A DNA stretch of 44,554 nucleotides from an uncultured Porphyromonadaceae bacterium (GCA_900540625.1 UQGP01000019.1:1-44554); one strand, 5' to 3'. Positions 16,503 through 23,760 are shown, counted from the stretch's first letter. Numbers and translations: made by a program. Notes: generated from the letters alone by a model not told the origin.

Positions 16503-16772
16503 ATGACCGAAAATGAAGTAATAAGCGAACTCAATGAAATAATGGGTTTAACAGGAGCGACTGACATTAAGCAAGGTCGCGTATTAGATGAATTTCTAAA
16601 ACGGCATCCCAATAGTAGAAGTATAAGCAAGGATGTATATGATAATACGATTGCTAAGATTTATTTTAATCCTTCGGAATGCGTCTATGCAATAAAGCCA
16701 ATTCCGAATAGCCACGATACAATGATAAAAAGGACAAAAGAGTCTGAATGGGAGCGTTATTCAAATTGGTGA
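16503..16772 (+). CDS. hypothetical protein, accessory island
   Basis: 89 aa from the ATG at 16503 (an upstream TTG at 16497 would overlap the preceding stop). It contains MTENEVISELNEIMGLTGAT and KRHPNSRSISKDVYDNTIAK, mostly helical and soluble. No recognised domain. It is close behind the 136-aa gene, suggesting joint expression, possibly as a two-protein unit. Confidence 0.6.
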   Translation: MTENEVISELNEIMGLTGATDIKQGRVLDEFLKRHPNSRSISKDVYDNTIAKIYFNPSECVYAIKPIPNSHDTMIKRTKESEWERYSNW

Positions 16773-16842
16773 TAATTACGCTCTAAATCAGCAATTAGTT
16801 TTGGATTGGTAATCTTGATTAGCTCCGAAATATGTGCATGCT

Positions 16843-16935
16843 GAGATAGCAGGTATAAAGTTTGATAAACGGAAATTCCGTAATCGGAGGGAATTTAGAA
16901 TGTATGTTCGGTCATTATTGAAAATGGAAAAATAG
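16843..16935 (+). pseudogene. decayed duplicate of the 16090-16500 C-terminus
   Basis: The plus frame reads EIAGIKFDKRKFRNRREFRM then YVRSLLKMEK and a stop. This matches QIAGITIDERKFRNRREFQM then YFRDLMKEED at the end of the intact gene. The open frame starts after a stop at 16816-16818 and has no start codon, so only the last 30 codons survive. Confidence 0.7.
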
Positions 16936-16949
16936 AATGAGGTTTAGAT

Positions 16950-17153
16950 ATGAAGATTGACTTAAAAACTTATGCTGATTTTCGGAGAGTGTTTATTGAG
17001 CAAGAACAATTAACTGAGGAGGAGTTTAGACAAGGTCTTTATAATGCTGATAAAACAATACAAAGACCTTGTCCTAAAATTGAAAATTTTGTTAGGAGAA
17101 TATATCACCCCACCCCCGAAGAATTAGCATCCGAAGGTGGTTGCTTGTCATAA
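16950..17153 (+). CDS. small hypothetical protein
   Basis: 67 aa: MKIDLKTYADFRRVFIEQEQ, LTEEEFRQGLYNADKTIQRP, ending YHPTPEELASEGGCLS. Helical and soluble, no recognised family. It starts 14 bp after the remnant gene stop. Its last 49 bp overlap the convergent zinc-ribbon gene on the other strand, so one of the two ends may be mis-set. Confidence 0.5.
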   Translation: MKIDLKTYADFRRVFIEQEQLTEEEFRQGLYNADKTIQRPCPKIENFVRRIYHPTPEELASEGGCLS

Positions 17154-17299
17154 TATTTCTTGCTATATAAGAACTTACCACAATTTTTACAGATAATCAT
17201 TTTTTCATCTGTGTCATACTTTATTTGATGATGACCGCCTTTAGGACACAACTCATTAATCATATCGTTATCATCAAATGGTATAAAATCTTCATCCAT
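17105..17299 (-). CDS. small zinc-ribbon protein
   Basis: 64 aa. CPKGGHHQIKYDTDEKMIIC then KNCGKF has spaced ligands (C18, a His pair, C38 and C41 by approximate count) typical of a zinc-ribbon or DUF-type treble clef. The N-terminus is acidic. It is transcribed from the left half of the divergent promoter at 17323-17359. Function unknown; possibly nucleic-acid or protein binding. Confidence 0.65.
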   Translation of the reverse strand: MDEDFIPFDDNDMINELCPKGGHHQIKYDTDEKMIICKNCGKFLYSKKYYDKQPPSDANSSGVG

Positions 17300-17322
17300 A
17301 GGTATTAGTTATTCTGTTTATA

Positions 17323-17359
17323 AGCGCAAAGTTAGCAAAAATTTTCGTAACTTTGCGCT
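17323..17359. promoter_or_regulatory. divergent promoter palindrome
   Basis: AGCGCAAAGTTA (17323-17334) and TAACTTTGCGCT (17348-17359) are perfect inverted copies separated by 13 bp. Each contains a TAACTTTG -7 box pointing outward, one toward the zinc-ribbon gene and one toward the structured RNA and 153-aa gene. The two promoters would share overlapping polymerase footprints. Confidence 0.6.
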
Positions 17360-17402
17360 GTCTTTGAGAAGACAAAGTTTGAACTAACAGAGAAGTGCCT
17401 CT

Positions 17403-17533
17403 CTCTTGTAAAATCGCCAATTTCACAAAGAATACACGAGGCACGGTGACAGCTCATATAACGTGGGCTGCCTATCCGTGCGTGTATTCAGGTGTTTGGC
17501 GATACCTACAAGAGTGCAAGGATGGCAGCCCAC
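17403..17533 (+). ncRNA. structured leader RNA, pseudoknot topology (element 2)
   Basis: Order B (17403-17446), A (17463-17472, GTGGGCTGCC), B' (17476-17514), A' (17524-17533, GGCAGCCCAC). B pairs with B' in blocks: CTCTTGTA/TACAAGAG, then an AA/ACC internal loop, ATCGCCAA/TTGGCGAT, a larger loop, AATACAC/GTGTATT and CACGG/CCGTG. A pairs with A' over 10 bp and crosses the first stem. A TAACTTTGCGCTGT promoter lies 48 bp upstream and the 153-aa secreted protein starts 82 bp downstream. The architecture equals element 1 (9890-10032) although the long stems share no sequence, as expected for conserved RNA structure. Confidence 0.65.
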
Positions 17534-17575
17534 TTTTCTATATATAACTCAAGTAAGAAAATTTCTCCAATATAA

Positions 17576-17614
17576 GGCTGCTTGAGGGGAACAAAAACTC
17601 TTGTAAAATTGCCA
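17576..17614 (+). promoter_or_regulatory. second copies of leader stem strands before the start codon
   Basis: GGCTGC (17576-17581) repeats the core of strand A, and CTCTTGTAAAATTGCCA (17598-17614) repeats the first 17 nt of strand B with one mismatch, ending 1 nt before the ATG. Strands A' and B' could therefore pair with these copies instead of A and B, covering the translation start. The alternative pairing is inference. Confidence 0.5.
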
Positions 17615-17615
17615 T

Positions 17616-18077
17616 ATGAAAAAACTATTGGTAATGCTTATGGCTGTATTCCTATGCAGTCTAAGTGCGTGGTGCCGACCATCGGTTGCCACCATCGGCG
17701 TAGCTGTGACAAGGTCAAATGATTTTGCTCACGCAAAAACGATGCTCACCAACGATGGTTTGGTGTATGATTCAAAAAGCACATCCGACCACGCAATTTT
17801 CAAAATTGCAAATTCAGCCTATGCTGATGAAGTGCTTATCGTTGAGGTATTCAAGAAGAAAAACTCTAAAAAGGTCGAAAAATGCGTGATAACATTCGGA
17901 GATAAGTATTTGGGAAATCTCGATACTGATTTGCGCAGATTGGGATATTCATCTGAAACATACGGTCTGTCTGTTGACCCGTATCAAATGCTATACAACA
18001 ACGAACAGTATGCCATGGGGTTCAAACTGAATGAAAAAGGCTGGTGTGAAGCCACATTCTTCCGATATGACCAATAA
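17616..18077 (+). CDS. secreted hypothetical protein
   Basis: 153 aa with a signal peptide (MKKLLVMLMAVFLCSLSAWC, cleavage near CRPS). The mature part has FAHAKTMLTNDGLVYDSKST and VITFGDKYLGNLDTDLRRLG, mixed alpha/beta, about 130 residues. No family recognised. In size and style it resembles the secreted proteins at 7.2-8.2 kb. It is expressed behind structured RNA element 2 and ends at a hairpin terminator, so it is monocistronic. Confidence 0.72.
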   Translation: MKKLLVMLMAVFLCSLSAWCRPSVATIGVAVTRSNDFAHAKTMLTNDGLVYDSKSTSDHAIFKIANSAYADEVLIVEVFKKKNSKKVEKCVITFGDKYLGNLDTDLRRLGYSSETYGLSVDPYQMLYNNEQYAMGFKLNEKGWCEATFFRYDQ

Positions 18078-18106
18078 TGTGATATTCTAATCACAATCAA
18101 AAAATC

Positions 18107-18140
18107 AACGCCCGATGTCTTCACAGATGTCGGGCGTTTG
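18107..18140 (+). terminator. terminator of the 153-aa gene
   Basis: AACGCCCGA (18107-18115) and TCGGGCGTT (18130-18138) form a 9-bp GC-rich stem with a 14-nt loop, followed by TTG. It lies about 30 bp past the stop codon. The -33 TTG of the next promoter overlaps its end. Confidence 0.55.
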
Positions 18141-18168
18141 CGTGTTCCATAAATTCTTTGTAATTTTG
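18138..18168 (+). promoter_or_regulatory. consensus Bacteroidetes promoter
   Basis: TTG (18138-18140), a 20-bp spacer and TAATTTTG (18161-18168) fit the -33/-7 consensus well. It precedes the 62-aa ORF by 69 bp. Confidence 0.6.
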
Positions 18169-18237
18169 CGGTGCAATCCACCACGATATGCGACCGTAAA
18201 TCAAATTGTTCATTATTAACCCATTAATTTCTGAAAC

Positions 18238-18426
18238 ATGAACAATAACCAAAATTTACAGAATACGAACTTAAATATTCGATTTATGGTAAATAACTTT
18301 GCTATTAAATATCTGTTTATCAATCATAATTACAAGCCAAACAGCAAGAATTATGATGAATGTGGATTGGGCGTACACCTTATACAAGGTCAATTGTATG
18401 CTGTTGTTCAGCGTACCTATTTTTGA
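18238..18426 (+). CDS. small ORF, 62 aa, doubtful
   Basis: Encodes MNNNQNLQNTNLNIRFMVNN, then AIKYLFINHNYKPNSKNYDE and GLGVHLIQGQLYAVVQRTYF. The Asn-rich start is unusual, but a good promoter precedes it. The last 10 bp overlap the end of the minus-strand 50-aa IS ORF, so its 3' part may derive from the insertion element. No family recognised. Confidence 0.35.
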   Translation: MNNNQNLQNTNLNIRFMVNNFAIKYLFINHNYKPNSKNYDECGLGVHLIQGQLYAVVQRTYF

Positions 18427-18569
18427 CCTTTTTGCTTGCCGCTATCCTTTAATATCTGCGTCATAGCGGCATCAAAATCTACTGGCTGACCCATAGGCTT
18501 TTTCAATACTTCTATGGGCTGGTCCAGTATTGCCATATACTCTCTATCCTTCTTTTTCTTGGGTTTCAT
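18417..18569 (-). CDS. 50-aa ORF translationally coupled to the transposase
   Basis: Starts at the ATG overlapping the transposase stop (ATGA, 18566-18569) and encodes MKPKKKKDREYMAILDQPIE, VLKKPMGQPVDFDAAMTQIL, KDSGKQKGQK. It is highly basic at both ends and probably nucleic-acid binding or an accessory to transposition. The 4-bp overlap implies co-translation. No recognised family; I infer it is a passenger or accessory protein of this IS1595-type element. Confidence 0.6.
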   Translation of the reverse strand: MKPKKKKDREYMAILDQPIEVLKKPMGQPVDFDAAMTQILKDSGKQKGQK

Positions 18570-19495
18570 TTTCCTACTATCTGATTTTGGGTTACACGGA
18601 TATTTGTATTTGCTATTGCCATATCAAAGCGTACCTTGTTAGAAACGCTGCGAGTATTATAACGGAAGCAAAACTCATCAAAATATCGCTGCATATACTT
18701 ACGACTGACCCAATTATATATCGCATTAACAACACGCTTACAGAAATTGCCCCAAAAGCCTTCTATGGAGTTAGTATAAGCGTCACCGACAACGTACAGT
18801 CCTTTGCCATGGTCAACCATTTTCGTTGTATAGAGTTTACGCACGAGGTCATAGCCACACCATTCATCGGTAAACAGCGTTGCCGTCCTTGCTATTGACT
18901 TCAGAATAGGCGGTGTAAGGGATTTAACCGAAGTATCCTTTACCACCTTGCAAACCACGTTGCCGCCACGTTGTAACATACCGAGTACAGGAACCTTATC
19001 CTTAAAACTCCTGCCCTGACTATTCTTAACCTTCTTATTTGCGTGGCGGTTTTTATTCTTGCCACCAACGAATGTTTCATCCAGCTCTACTTCACCGTCT
19101 AATTTCTCTATGTGTATGCTATGGAATGTTCTGCGGATTTTATGAAGTAGAAACCACGAGGTTTTCAATGTCACGGATATATCTTTTGCTAACTGCGTGG
19201 CAGAGATAGACTTTTTGTGATTGCAGATAAGATAGATAGCCATGAACCACTTACGCAGTGGCAGTTTTGTGCCTTCAAATATCGTACCTATCCTGACGTT
19301 GAAATTCTTGCCCGTGTTCTTACAGCGGTACATACCATCGCCACGGACATAGACCTTTGAGGTTGGGTCATAAGGCGATACCACTCCATTCTCCCAACGT
19401 TTACTTTCAAGGAAGGCGATGCAAGATGCCTCCGTTGGAAATGCTTCAAATAAGTCATACAGCGAGTTAAATGCTCCAAAGTTAATATCGTTCAT
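18566..19495 (-). CDS. IS1595-family (ISXO2-like) DDE transposase
   Basis: 309 aa. Catalytic motifs ELDETFVGGK (D139), LFTDEWCGYD (D210) and NSIEGFWGNF (E245) are all present, followed by the typical YNWVSRKYMQRYFDEFCFRY. The family's N-terminal zinc ribbon is degenerate: RWENGVVSPYDPTSKVY stands where CPxC is usual, and only one Cys of the second pair remains (YRCKN). Downstream of it TGTIFEGTKLPLRKWFMAIY is intact. The reading frame is full length, so the element may be active. Translation is coupled to a 50-aa ORF. Confidence 0.92.
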   Translation of the reverse strand: MNDINFGAFNSLYDLFEAFPTEASCIAFLESKRWENGVVSPYDPTSKVYVRGDGMYRCKNTGKNFNVRIGTIFEGTKLPLRKWFMAIYLICNHKKSISATQLAKDISVTLKTSWFLLHKIRRTFHSIHIEKLDGEVELDETFVGGKNKNRHANKKVKNSQGRSFKDKVPVLGMLQRGGNVVCKVVKDTSVKSLTPPILKSIARTATLFTDEWCGYDLVRKLYTTKMVDHGKGLYVVGDAYTNSIEGFWGNFCKRVVNAIYNWVSRKYMQRYFDEFCFRYNTRSVSNKVRFDMAIANTNIRVTQNQIVGK

Positions 19496-19555
19496 AATCC
19501 AACCTGTTTGGGGTTGGGTTTATTAACTTTGGCAAGAAAAATCTTTGCGAAAAAA

Positions 19556-19779
19556 AAGAAAAGACACGACACCATTTAGGAGCAATTCAAATTAGTGGTA
19601 CACCTTTTTGTAGAGAGTTTCAAAGGCGTACTGGCCGTTAATGACCGTGAGATAAGTCTTCACTTTGACCCACTCATATTTGACTTTGTCTTCCATATCT
19701 GTTTTAACACCTCCTTTCTTTGTAGGGATATTGGAAAGAAATTCGGGATTAAAAAAGAGGATGGTGTCGTGTCTTTCTT
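19556..19779. repeat. 19-bp inverted repeat enclosing a small ORF
   Basis: AAGAAAAGACACGACACCAT (19556-19575) and its complement at 19761-19779 (one extra A in the left arm) bound a 185-bp interior that holds the 34-aa ORF. On the minus strand the last arm runs into a T-rich tract. It may be a MITE-like unit or a very long-loop hairpin; no target duplication is evident. Confidence 0.5.
19592..19696 (-). CDS. small ORF, 34 aa, with a Shine-Dalgarno-like sequence
   Basis: Encodes MEDKVKYEWVKVKTYLTVIN then GQYAFETLYKKVYH. The frame stays open upstream for about 24 more codons (NPEFLSNIPTKKGGVKTD) without a start, so it may also be the tail of a truncated gene. AAAGGAGGTG lies 11 nt before the ATG, unusually strong for Bacteroidetes. 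It is enclosed by 19-bp inverted repeats (19556-19575, 19761-19779). Function unknown. Confidence 0.35.
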   Translation of the reverse strand: MEDKVKYEWVKVKTYLTVINGQYAFETLYKKVYH

Positions 19780-19804
19780 ATATAAACTCCGCAGAGTTAT
19801 TAAG

Positions 19805-19845
19805 CAATAAAGAAAAACGCCTAAAATCTGTGGAAATTAGGCGTT
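19805..19845 (-). terminator. intrinsic terminator, minus strand
   Basis: AACGCCTAA and TTAGGCGTT arms (19837-19845 and 19816-19824 read on minus) with a 12-nt loop, followed by TTTTTCTTT on the minus strand. It would end transcripts from the 19951-20046 side. Confidence 0.6.
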
Positions 19846-19888
19846 AAAACGAGATAAATGATTGAATGACAAAATAATATTGTCAAAT

Positions 19889-20193
19889 GTTAAACTTCCT
19901 AAACGGCAAGGTTAGATAAATAAAGCACCTGCAATCGGAGCGCAAATCAATTAGACTTTCTTATAATATAGCGCAATGACAAGTCTGCCCTGCTCATCGC
20001 GTTCCAAACGTGAGAATATGAATATCTCTTCTGCTGAGTCTTTCATATCAATCGTTTTTTAGGGACATTTAGAGTGTCCGAATTGTAGTTGAAAGCCTTG
20101 TTGAAATGAAGACGATTGCAGATGCTATTTTGATAACGCTGGATTGCTATAATCTTAGGCAATCAGCAAGGTTAAACTTTCTAAACGACAAGG
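19889..20193 (+). repeat. 23-bp imperfect direct repeats
   Basis: GTTAAACTTCCTAAACGGCA (to 19911) and GTTAAACTTTCTAAACGACA (20171-20193) match over 23 bp with two differences, 282 bp apart. They flank the 31-aa minus-strand ORF. Possible site-specific recombination or binding sites. Confidence 0.5.
19951..20046 (-). CDS. small ORF, 31 aa, doubtful
   Basis: Encodes MKDSAEEIFIFSRLERDEQG then RLVIALYYKKV. Charged, beta-hairpin-like, no recognised family. Its support is the protein-like composition and a minus-strand terminator 100 bp downstream. It lies between the 23-bp direct repeats, in a 430-bp gap without any larger gene. Confidence 0.3.
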   Translation of the reverse strand: MKDSAEEIFIFSRLERDEQGRLVIALYYKKV

Positions 20194-20229
20194 GTAATGT
20201 CATATAAACTCACCAAAAAATAAACAATC

Positions 20230-20913
20230 ATGAAAGTATTAAAATTGACAGCAATGGTTGCTATAGCAATGGCAACCTTGACCCTCTCATCTTGTGGAGG
20301 AGGAGTCGGCTCTTCCGATTCCAAGTTCTTCGGAAACGTGCCCGGCATCTATTCCGAAATGACTGCCAAAAAGGAAGCTCTGCAAGAAAAGTTCAAAACA
20401 TGCGAATCACAGGACGAAGCCATGAAGCTTAAGGCTGATGCCGAGAAAGCAGCTAAAGAGTATGAAACCAAGCTCGAGGAAGCCGGCAAAGCGTTAGACG
20501 GAAAGACAATCGAAATCAAGTCAACACCCGAAATAACCGTTAACTCGCCAATCACACTCACATTCGACGGATTTTGGTCAAAAAGCGGTCTGGAACCAGA
20601 ATTCAAAATGGAGGGAGATGTAGTTGCAGCCCAAAATTACCAAAGTGAAGACAGCAAGAAGTTGTCTACCGGGGATCCATCGCGATACGTTGGTATGGGC
20701 CAACAGGTGTTTCTCGTAGGTTATGACGATGCCGGCACCCGGGTATTCTCACAAAAAGTAGCTTATTTCCCTATGGATTTGATTAGTGAGAGTGCACTTG
20801 GCGTGAAAGCCGGAACTCCACTCAAATTTGAAACCTTTCAAATCACTGAAAAGAATGTGGAGGGATGCCTTAAGGCCACTTCATTAAAGCTCTCTTACGA
20901 ATCGGAGAAATAA
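20230..20913 (+). CDS. predicted lipoprotein with coiled coil
   Basis: 227 aa. The lipobox LSSC sits at the end of the signal peptide (MATLTLSSCGGG). Residues about 40-95 are a charged helix (EMTAKKEALQEKFKTCESQD and following) likely to be coiled coil, then a beta-rich domain (ITLTFDGFWSKSGLEPEFKM ... VFLVGYDDAGTRVFSQKVAY). No family recognised. The stop is 1 bp before the start of the 858-aa gene, so the two are co-translated and probably act together in the envelope. Confidence 0.78.
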   Translation: MKVLKLTAMVAIAMATLTLSSCGGGVGSSDSKFFGNVPGIYSEMTAKKEALQEKFKTCESQDEAMKLKADAEKAAKEYETKLEEAGKALDGKTIEIKSTPEITVNSPITLTFDGFWSKSGLEPEFKMEGDVVAAQNYQSEDSKKLSTGDPSRYVGMGQQVFLVGYDDAGTRVFSQKVAYFPMDLISESALGVKAGTPLKFETFQITEKNVEGCLKATSLKLSYESEK

Positions 20914-20914
20914 T

Positions 20915-23491
20915 ATGAAAGGACTCAATCATCATATGTCAGCAGCTCTGTTTCTTGGGCTGCTGGCATTGTTTGCATCAGCCCCTCCGGCCGAAGCTCA
21001 GTTCTTGAAAAAGCTTTCCAAAGGACTTGAGAAAGTAAACAATGCTCTGGATAAAGTGGAAAAAGTAGTCACAAACCCATCTGCAACTACTAAAAAAGAG
21101 CGAACTCCCAATCAACCGGCTAATGCGGCTTCAGTCTCATCGGCATCCGATATGTCCGGTGAGAGCGCTTCCTTAAAGACTGACTTTTCTGAAAGTCCTG
21201 ACCCGCATATGCCGCATTTTACCGATTCAACAAGGTTTGTCTTATTAGACGAAACCGAAGTAGGTTCTTATTTCTACCATCCAACAGCTTTGACGCCTGT
21301 CTCCGAAGGCTTCTTCGCAGTGCGCAACCAGCGAGGTCAATGGTCGTTTTATAATGCTGAAACCGGCGAATGCCTATTTAAAAACATAGGTTACCAAGCC
21401 AACAACAATCCTCCGAGATTTAACGGCGGTGTGGCTTTGGTAAAATCCGGCAAAGGACGCAAGGACGGATATAAGATTCTTTATACGGATGGTCGCATAA
21501 GAGAGCTTGACGCGAGCTATGCAACAATAGAGGATTTCGTTGATGGCGTGGCTATGGCAAAGTCTTTTGATGCCAAATACATTCCTTCCTCTTTTTACAT
21601 CGACATCAACGGAAAGAAAATTTGGCCCAACCTGACCACCATAGGCAGAAAGATGGGTGACATGGTGCCCACTATCCCTATGCGAAAAGTAGGCAATGGA
21701 CTTCGGGCAATCCGCAAGGATGGCAAATGGGGCTTTGTCGACTCAAAGGGAGTTTTCAAAATCCCGGCCCAGTACGTGTCGGATCGTGACTTCTCAGACG
21801 GTTATGCATGGGTTACCACTCAAATTGGCAATGATTATAAGATAGGGCTTATCAATGCCAAAGGAAACTGGGCTATAGAACCTCGTTTTAAGGGATATAA
21901 TATGGAGATTTCCCAAAACTACGGAGACTTCCATAACGGAATCGCCCGCGTAGTCGAAGACGAGGCAATTGTTTATTACGACCCGAAAGGCGTAGAGTTG
22001 AAGCGGTTTCCGGAGGCCAAAGGGACCGGTTTTACCGATGGTTATGCATTTGTCACTATGCCCGGTGGAACCTATAGAATAAATGAGGATTTCGATTTAT
22101 CAAAAATAGGAGACCGTTACAATGACTTTTATGGCGTTGACAACTTCAAGCCGAGTTTTCCTTTCTATCCGGTTTCCATTGTCCATTACAACCGAACGGC
22201 AATCAGGCCCGACGGACTTGCTTTAGTCTATTTCTCACCCGGTGAAAACCTTGAACTACGCCCGTTTAGCGCCGATGGTTACGCTTACGCGGAGACCAAG
22301 TACCGGGGAGGTACTGTTCGGGGATATATTAGACCTGACGGCTCTTATACGGTGATTTTGGGAGTCAATGCCGACGATAATCATGCGTGGGGAGGAGGTC
22401 CCGGTGGTCCGTGGCCTGAAGAACCTCCGATTATCGGTGATATTCCTCCTGTGCCCCCGGCACCTCCTAAAGAACGGGAACACACTACCACTCCGACTGC
22501 CAAATATACTGTTACCACTGTGGCATCTCCGGCTGAAGGAGGATCGGTAAACCCCGGTGTGCCCACTTCTTACGGAGAAACTTTTAAGGTTAGCGCTATT
22601 GCCAACCCGGAATGGAAACTGGCCTCGATAACATCTTCTTCGCCTCGCAGTCGCACGATGGAACCTAACACATTTACGGTTTATGAAGATGTGACGCTGA
22701 CGGCTAATTTCATAAAGAAGGACAAACGTTCAGCACCTGATACCGGAGTTTGGGAAGGTATTATTCCTTATACTTACAACATTCCCGAAGGGGGCAGGGC
22801 TACCGAAGAAGTTCCGCTATATCTTGAACTGCAATCCACCAAATCGGTAAAAACTCCTTATGGTGACAAATACGGTGTTTTGACTTTGGTGTTCGACCCC
22901 GAAAAACGCTATCGGTCGGGACGAAGTGTAACTAACACTCATGGAGGACAGCAATACAACATTATGTACATCCCAATGGTGGTAGAAGGAGTAGTGGAAC
23001 TTGACGGTAAAAAGTATCTTCAAATCGAAGGTGGCCAGCTCAAATTAGGCAATCTCTTTGTTGAGCCGGGCGCAAACGATGGAGGTGCAAACGCTCTAAT
23101 GGCAAATCTGCTGCTTACGATTTTCGGAGATGACCTCACGCTTGGCGAAGGCTCATATCTCGTTGAATTTAACCAGTCCGATGGCAAAATCAGCCTTGGA
23201 GCTTTGAAACGTTTTCATACGGATTATGGATGGCTGCCAGCCGGCGACAAACGCTTCATGAAACTTCGAACGCAAGGTTGGTTGTGGGGATTGGATGCAG
23301 GATTTCCTGCCGATTTCTTCGCCGGTTCATCGGCTCTCACTCCATCAGCAAAACGCGATAACCTTACATGGTATGCTCCATTGTCGTGGTATGACGGCAA
23401 TGATGAAGCATTTAAAGCAGCCCGAAAGACGTTCGATAAACATTACAAACGTTTTATCAGCGACTATCTTCGTTTATGGCAATACGAATAG
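20915..23491 (+). CDS. secreted WG-repeat protein with InlB-type B-repeat
   Basis: 858 aa. The signal peptide ends near PPAEAQ. From about residue 128 to 485 there are repeated WG-type units (GFFAVRNQRGQWSFYNAETG; GLRAIRKDGKWGFVDSKGVF; KIGLINAKGNWAIEPRF), a predicted beta fold with one copy per 40-50 residues. A Gly/Pro-rich linker follows (around 490-520), then a B-repeat module (YTVTTVASPAEGGSVNPGVP ... DVTLTANF, about 525-600) and an unrecognised C-terminal domain ending LRLWQYE. WG repeats are thought to mediate protein contacts at the cell surface. It forms an operon with the lipoprotein before it. No sortase or type IX sorting domain is visible. Confidence 0.85.
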   Translation: MKGLNHHMSAALFLGLLALFASAPPAEAQFLKKLSKGLEKVNNALDKVEKVVTNPSATTKKERTPNQPANAASVSSASDMSGESASLKTDFSESPDPHMPHFTDSTRFVLLDETEVGSYFYHPTALTPVSEGFFAVRNQRGQWSFYNAETGECLFKNIGYQANNNPPRFNGGVALVKSGKGRKDGYKILYTDGRIRELDASYATIEDFVDGVAMAKSFDAKYIPSSFYIDINGKKIWPNLTTIGRKMGDMVPTIPMRKVGNGLRAIRKDGKWGFVDSKGVFKIPAQYVSDRDFSDGYAWVTTQIGNDYKIGLINAKGNWAIEPRFKGYNMEISQNYGDFHNGIARVVEDEAIVYYDPKGVELKRFPEAKGTGFTDGYAFVTMPGGTYRINEDFDLSKIGDRYNDFYGVDNFKPSFPFYPVSIVHYNRTAIRPDGLALVYFSPGENLELRPFSADGYAYAETKYRGGTVRGYIRPDGSYTVILGVNADDNHAWGGGPGGPWPEEPPIIGDIPPVPPAPPKEREHTTTPTAKYTVTTVASPAEGGSVNPGVPTSYGETFKVSAIANPEWKLASITSSSPRSRTMEPNTFTVYEDVTLTANFIKKDKRSAPDTGVWEGIIPYTYNIPEGGRATEEVPLYLELQSTKSVKTPYGDKYGVLTLVFDPEKRYRSGRSVTNTHGGQQYNIMYIPMVVEGVVELDGKKYLQIEGGQLKLGNLFVEPGANDGGANALMANLLLTIFGDDLTLGEGSYLVEFNQSDGKISLGALKRFHTDYGWLPAGDKRFMKLRTQGWLWGLDAGFPADFFAGSSALTPSAKRDNLTWYAPLSWYDGNDEAFKAARKTFDKHYKRFISDYLRLWQYE

Positions 23492-23509
23492 ACTTTTCAA
23501 TTTAATTTC

Positions 23510-23543
23510 GACCGCTCATTCTGCTTCGGCAGAGTGGGCGGTC
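23510..23543 (+). terminator. strong hairpin after the WG-repeat gene
   Basis: GACCGCTCATTCTGC (23510-23524) and GCAGAGTGGGCGGTC (23529-23543) pair around a TTCG tetraloop, 18 bp past the stop. Only a short T-stretch follows (GGACTTT). Confidence 0.6.
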
Positions 23544-23574
23544 GGACTTTATGAAGATTGCAAAGAGGAAATCC

Positions 23575-23760
23575 CATGCAAGCGAGAGCAGAGTGTCAAG
23601 CTTGCTTGACCTATACCGAGCGCAGCCGGGATTGTCGTAAAACAAGACCCGAAGTCGGAAGGCGTTGTCGCTCGGCTGAGGCTGTGCCTCGTTCCGAATC
23701 CTTTGGGCTCGGGGCAGTCAAGCCACCATAAAACCGGGGGCACTGCAGTTAGGTATGGTA
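23575..23760. repeat. intergenic cluster of short hairpins
   Basis: Contains GTCAAGCTTGCTTGAC (23595-23610, 7-bp arms), GAGGCTGTGCCTC (about 23682-23694) and GAGCGCAGCC / GGCTGAGGCTG-like stretches. The GC content and density of dyads resemble a dispersed intergenic repeat. No ORF here is credible. Confidence 0.35.

Larger units (their letters stand above)
18417..19500 (-). mobile_element. IS1595-family insertion sequence, ends undefined
   Basis: Contains the transposase gene and its coupled 50-aa ORF. I could not find terminal inverted repeats or a target-site duplication: a short dyad (CCAACC/GGTTGG, 19499-19517) near the transposase start is not matched at the other side. The true boundaries may extend to about 18.36 and 19.6 kb. 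Confidence 0.6.

Noticed and set aside
18417..19779. The 19-bp inverted repeat as the IS1595 terminal repeats
   Set aside because: Both arms lie on the same side of the transposase, and no matching arm exists near 18.3-18.4 kb.
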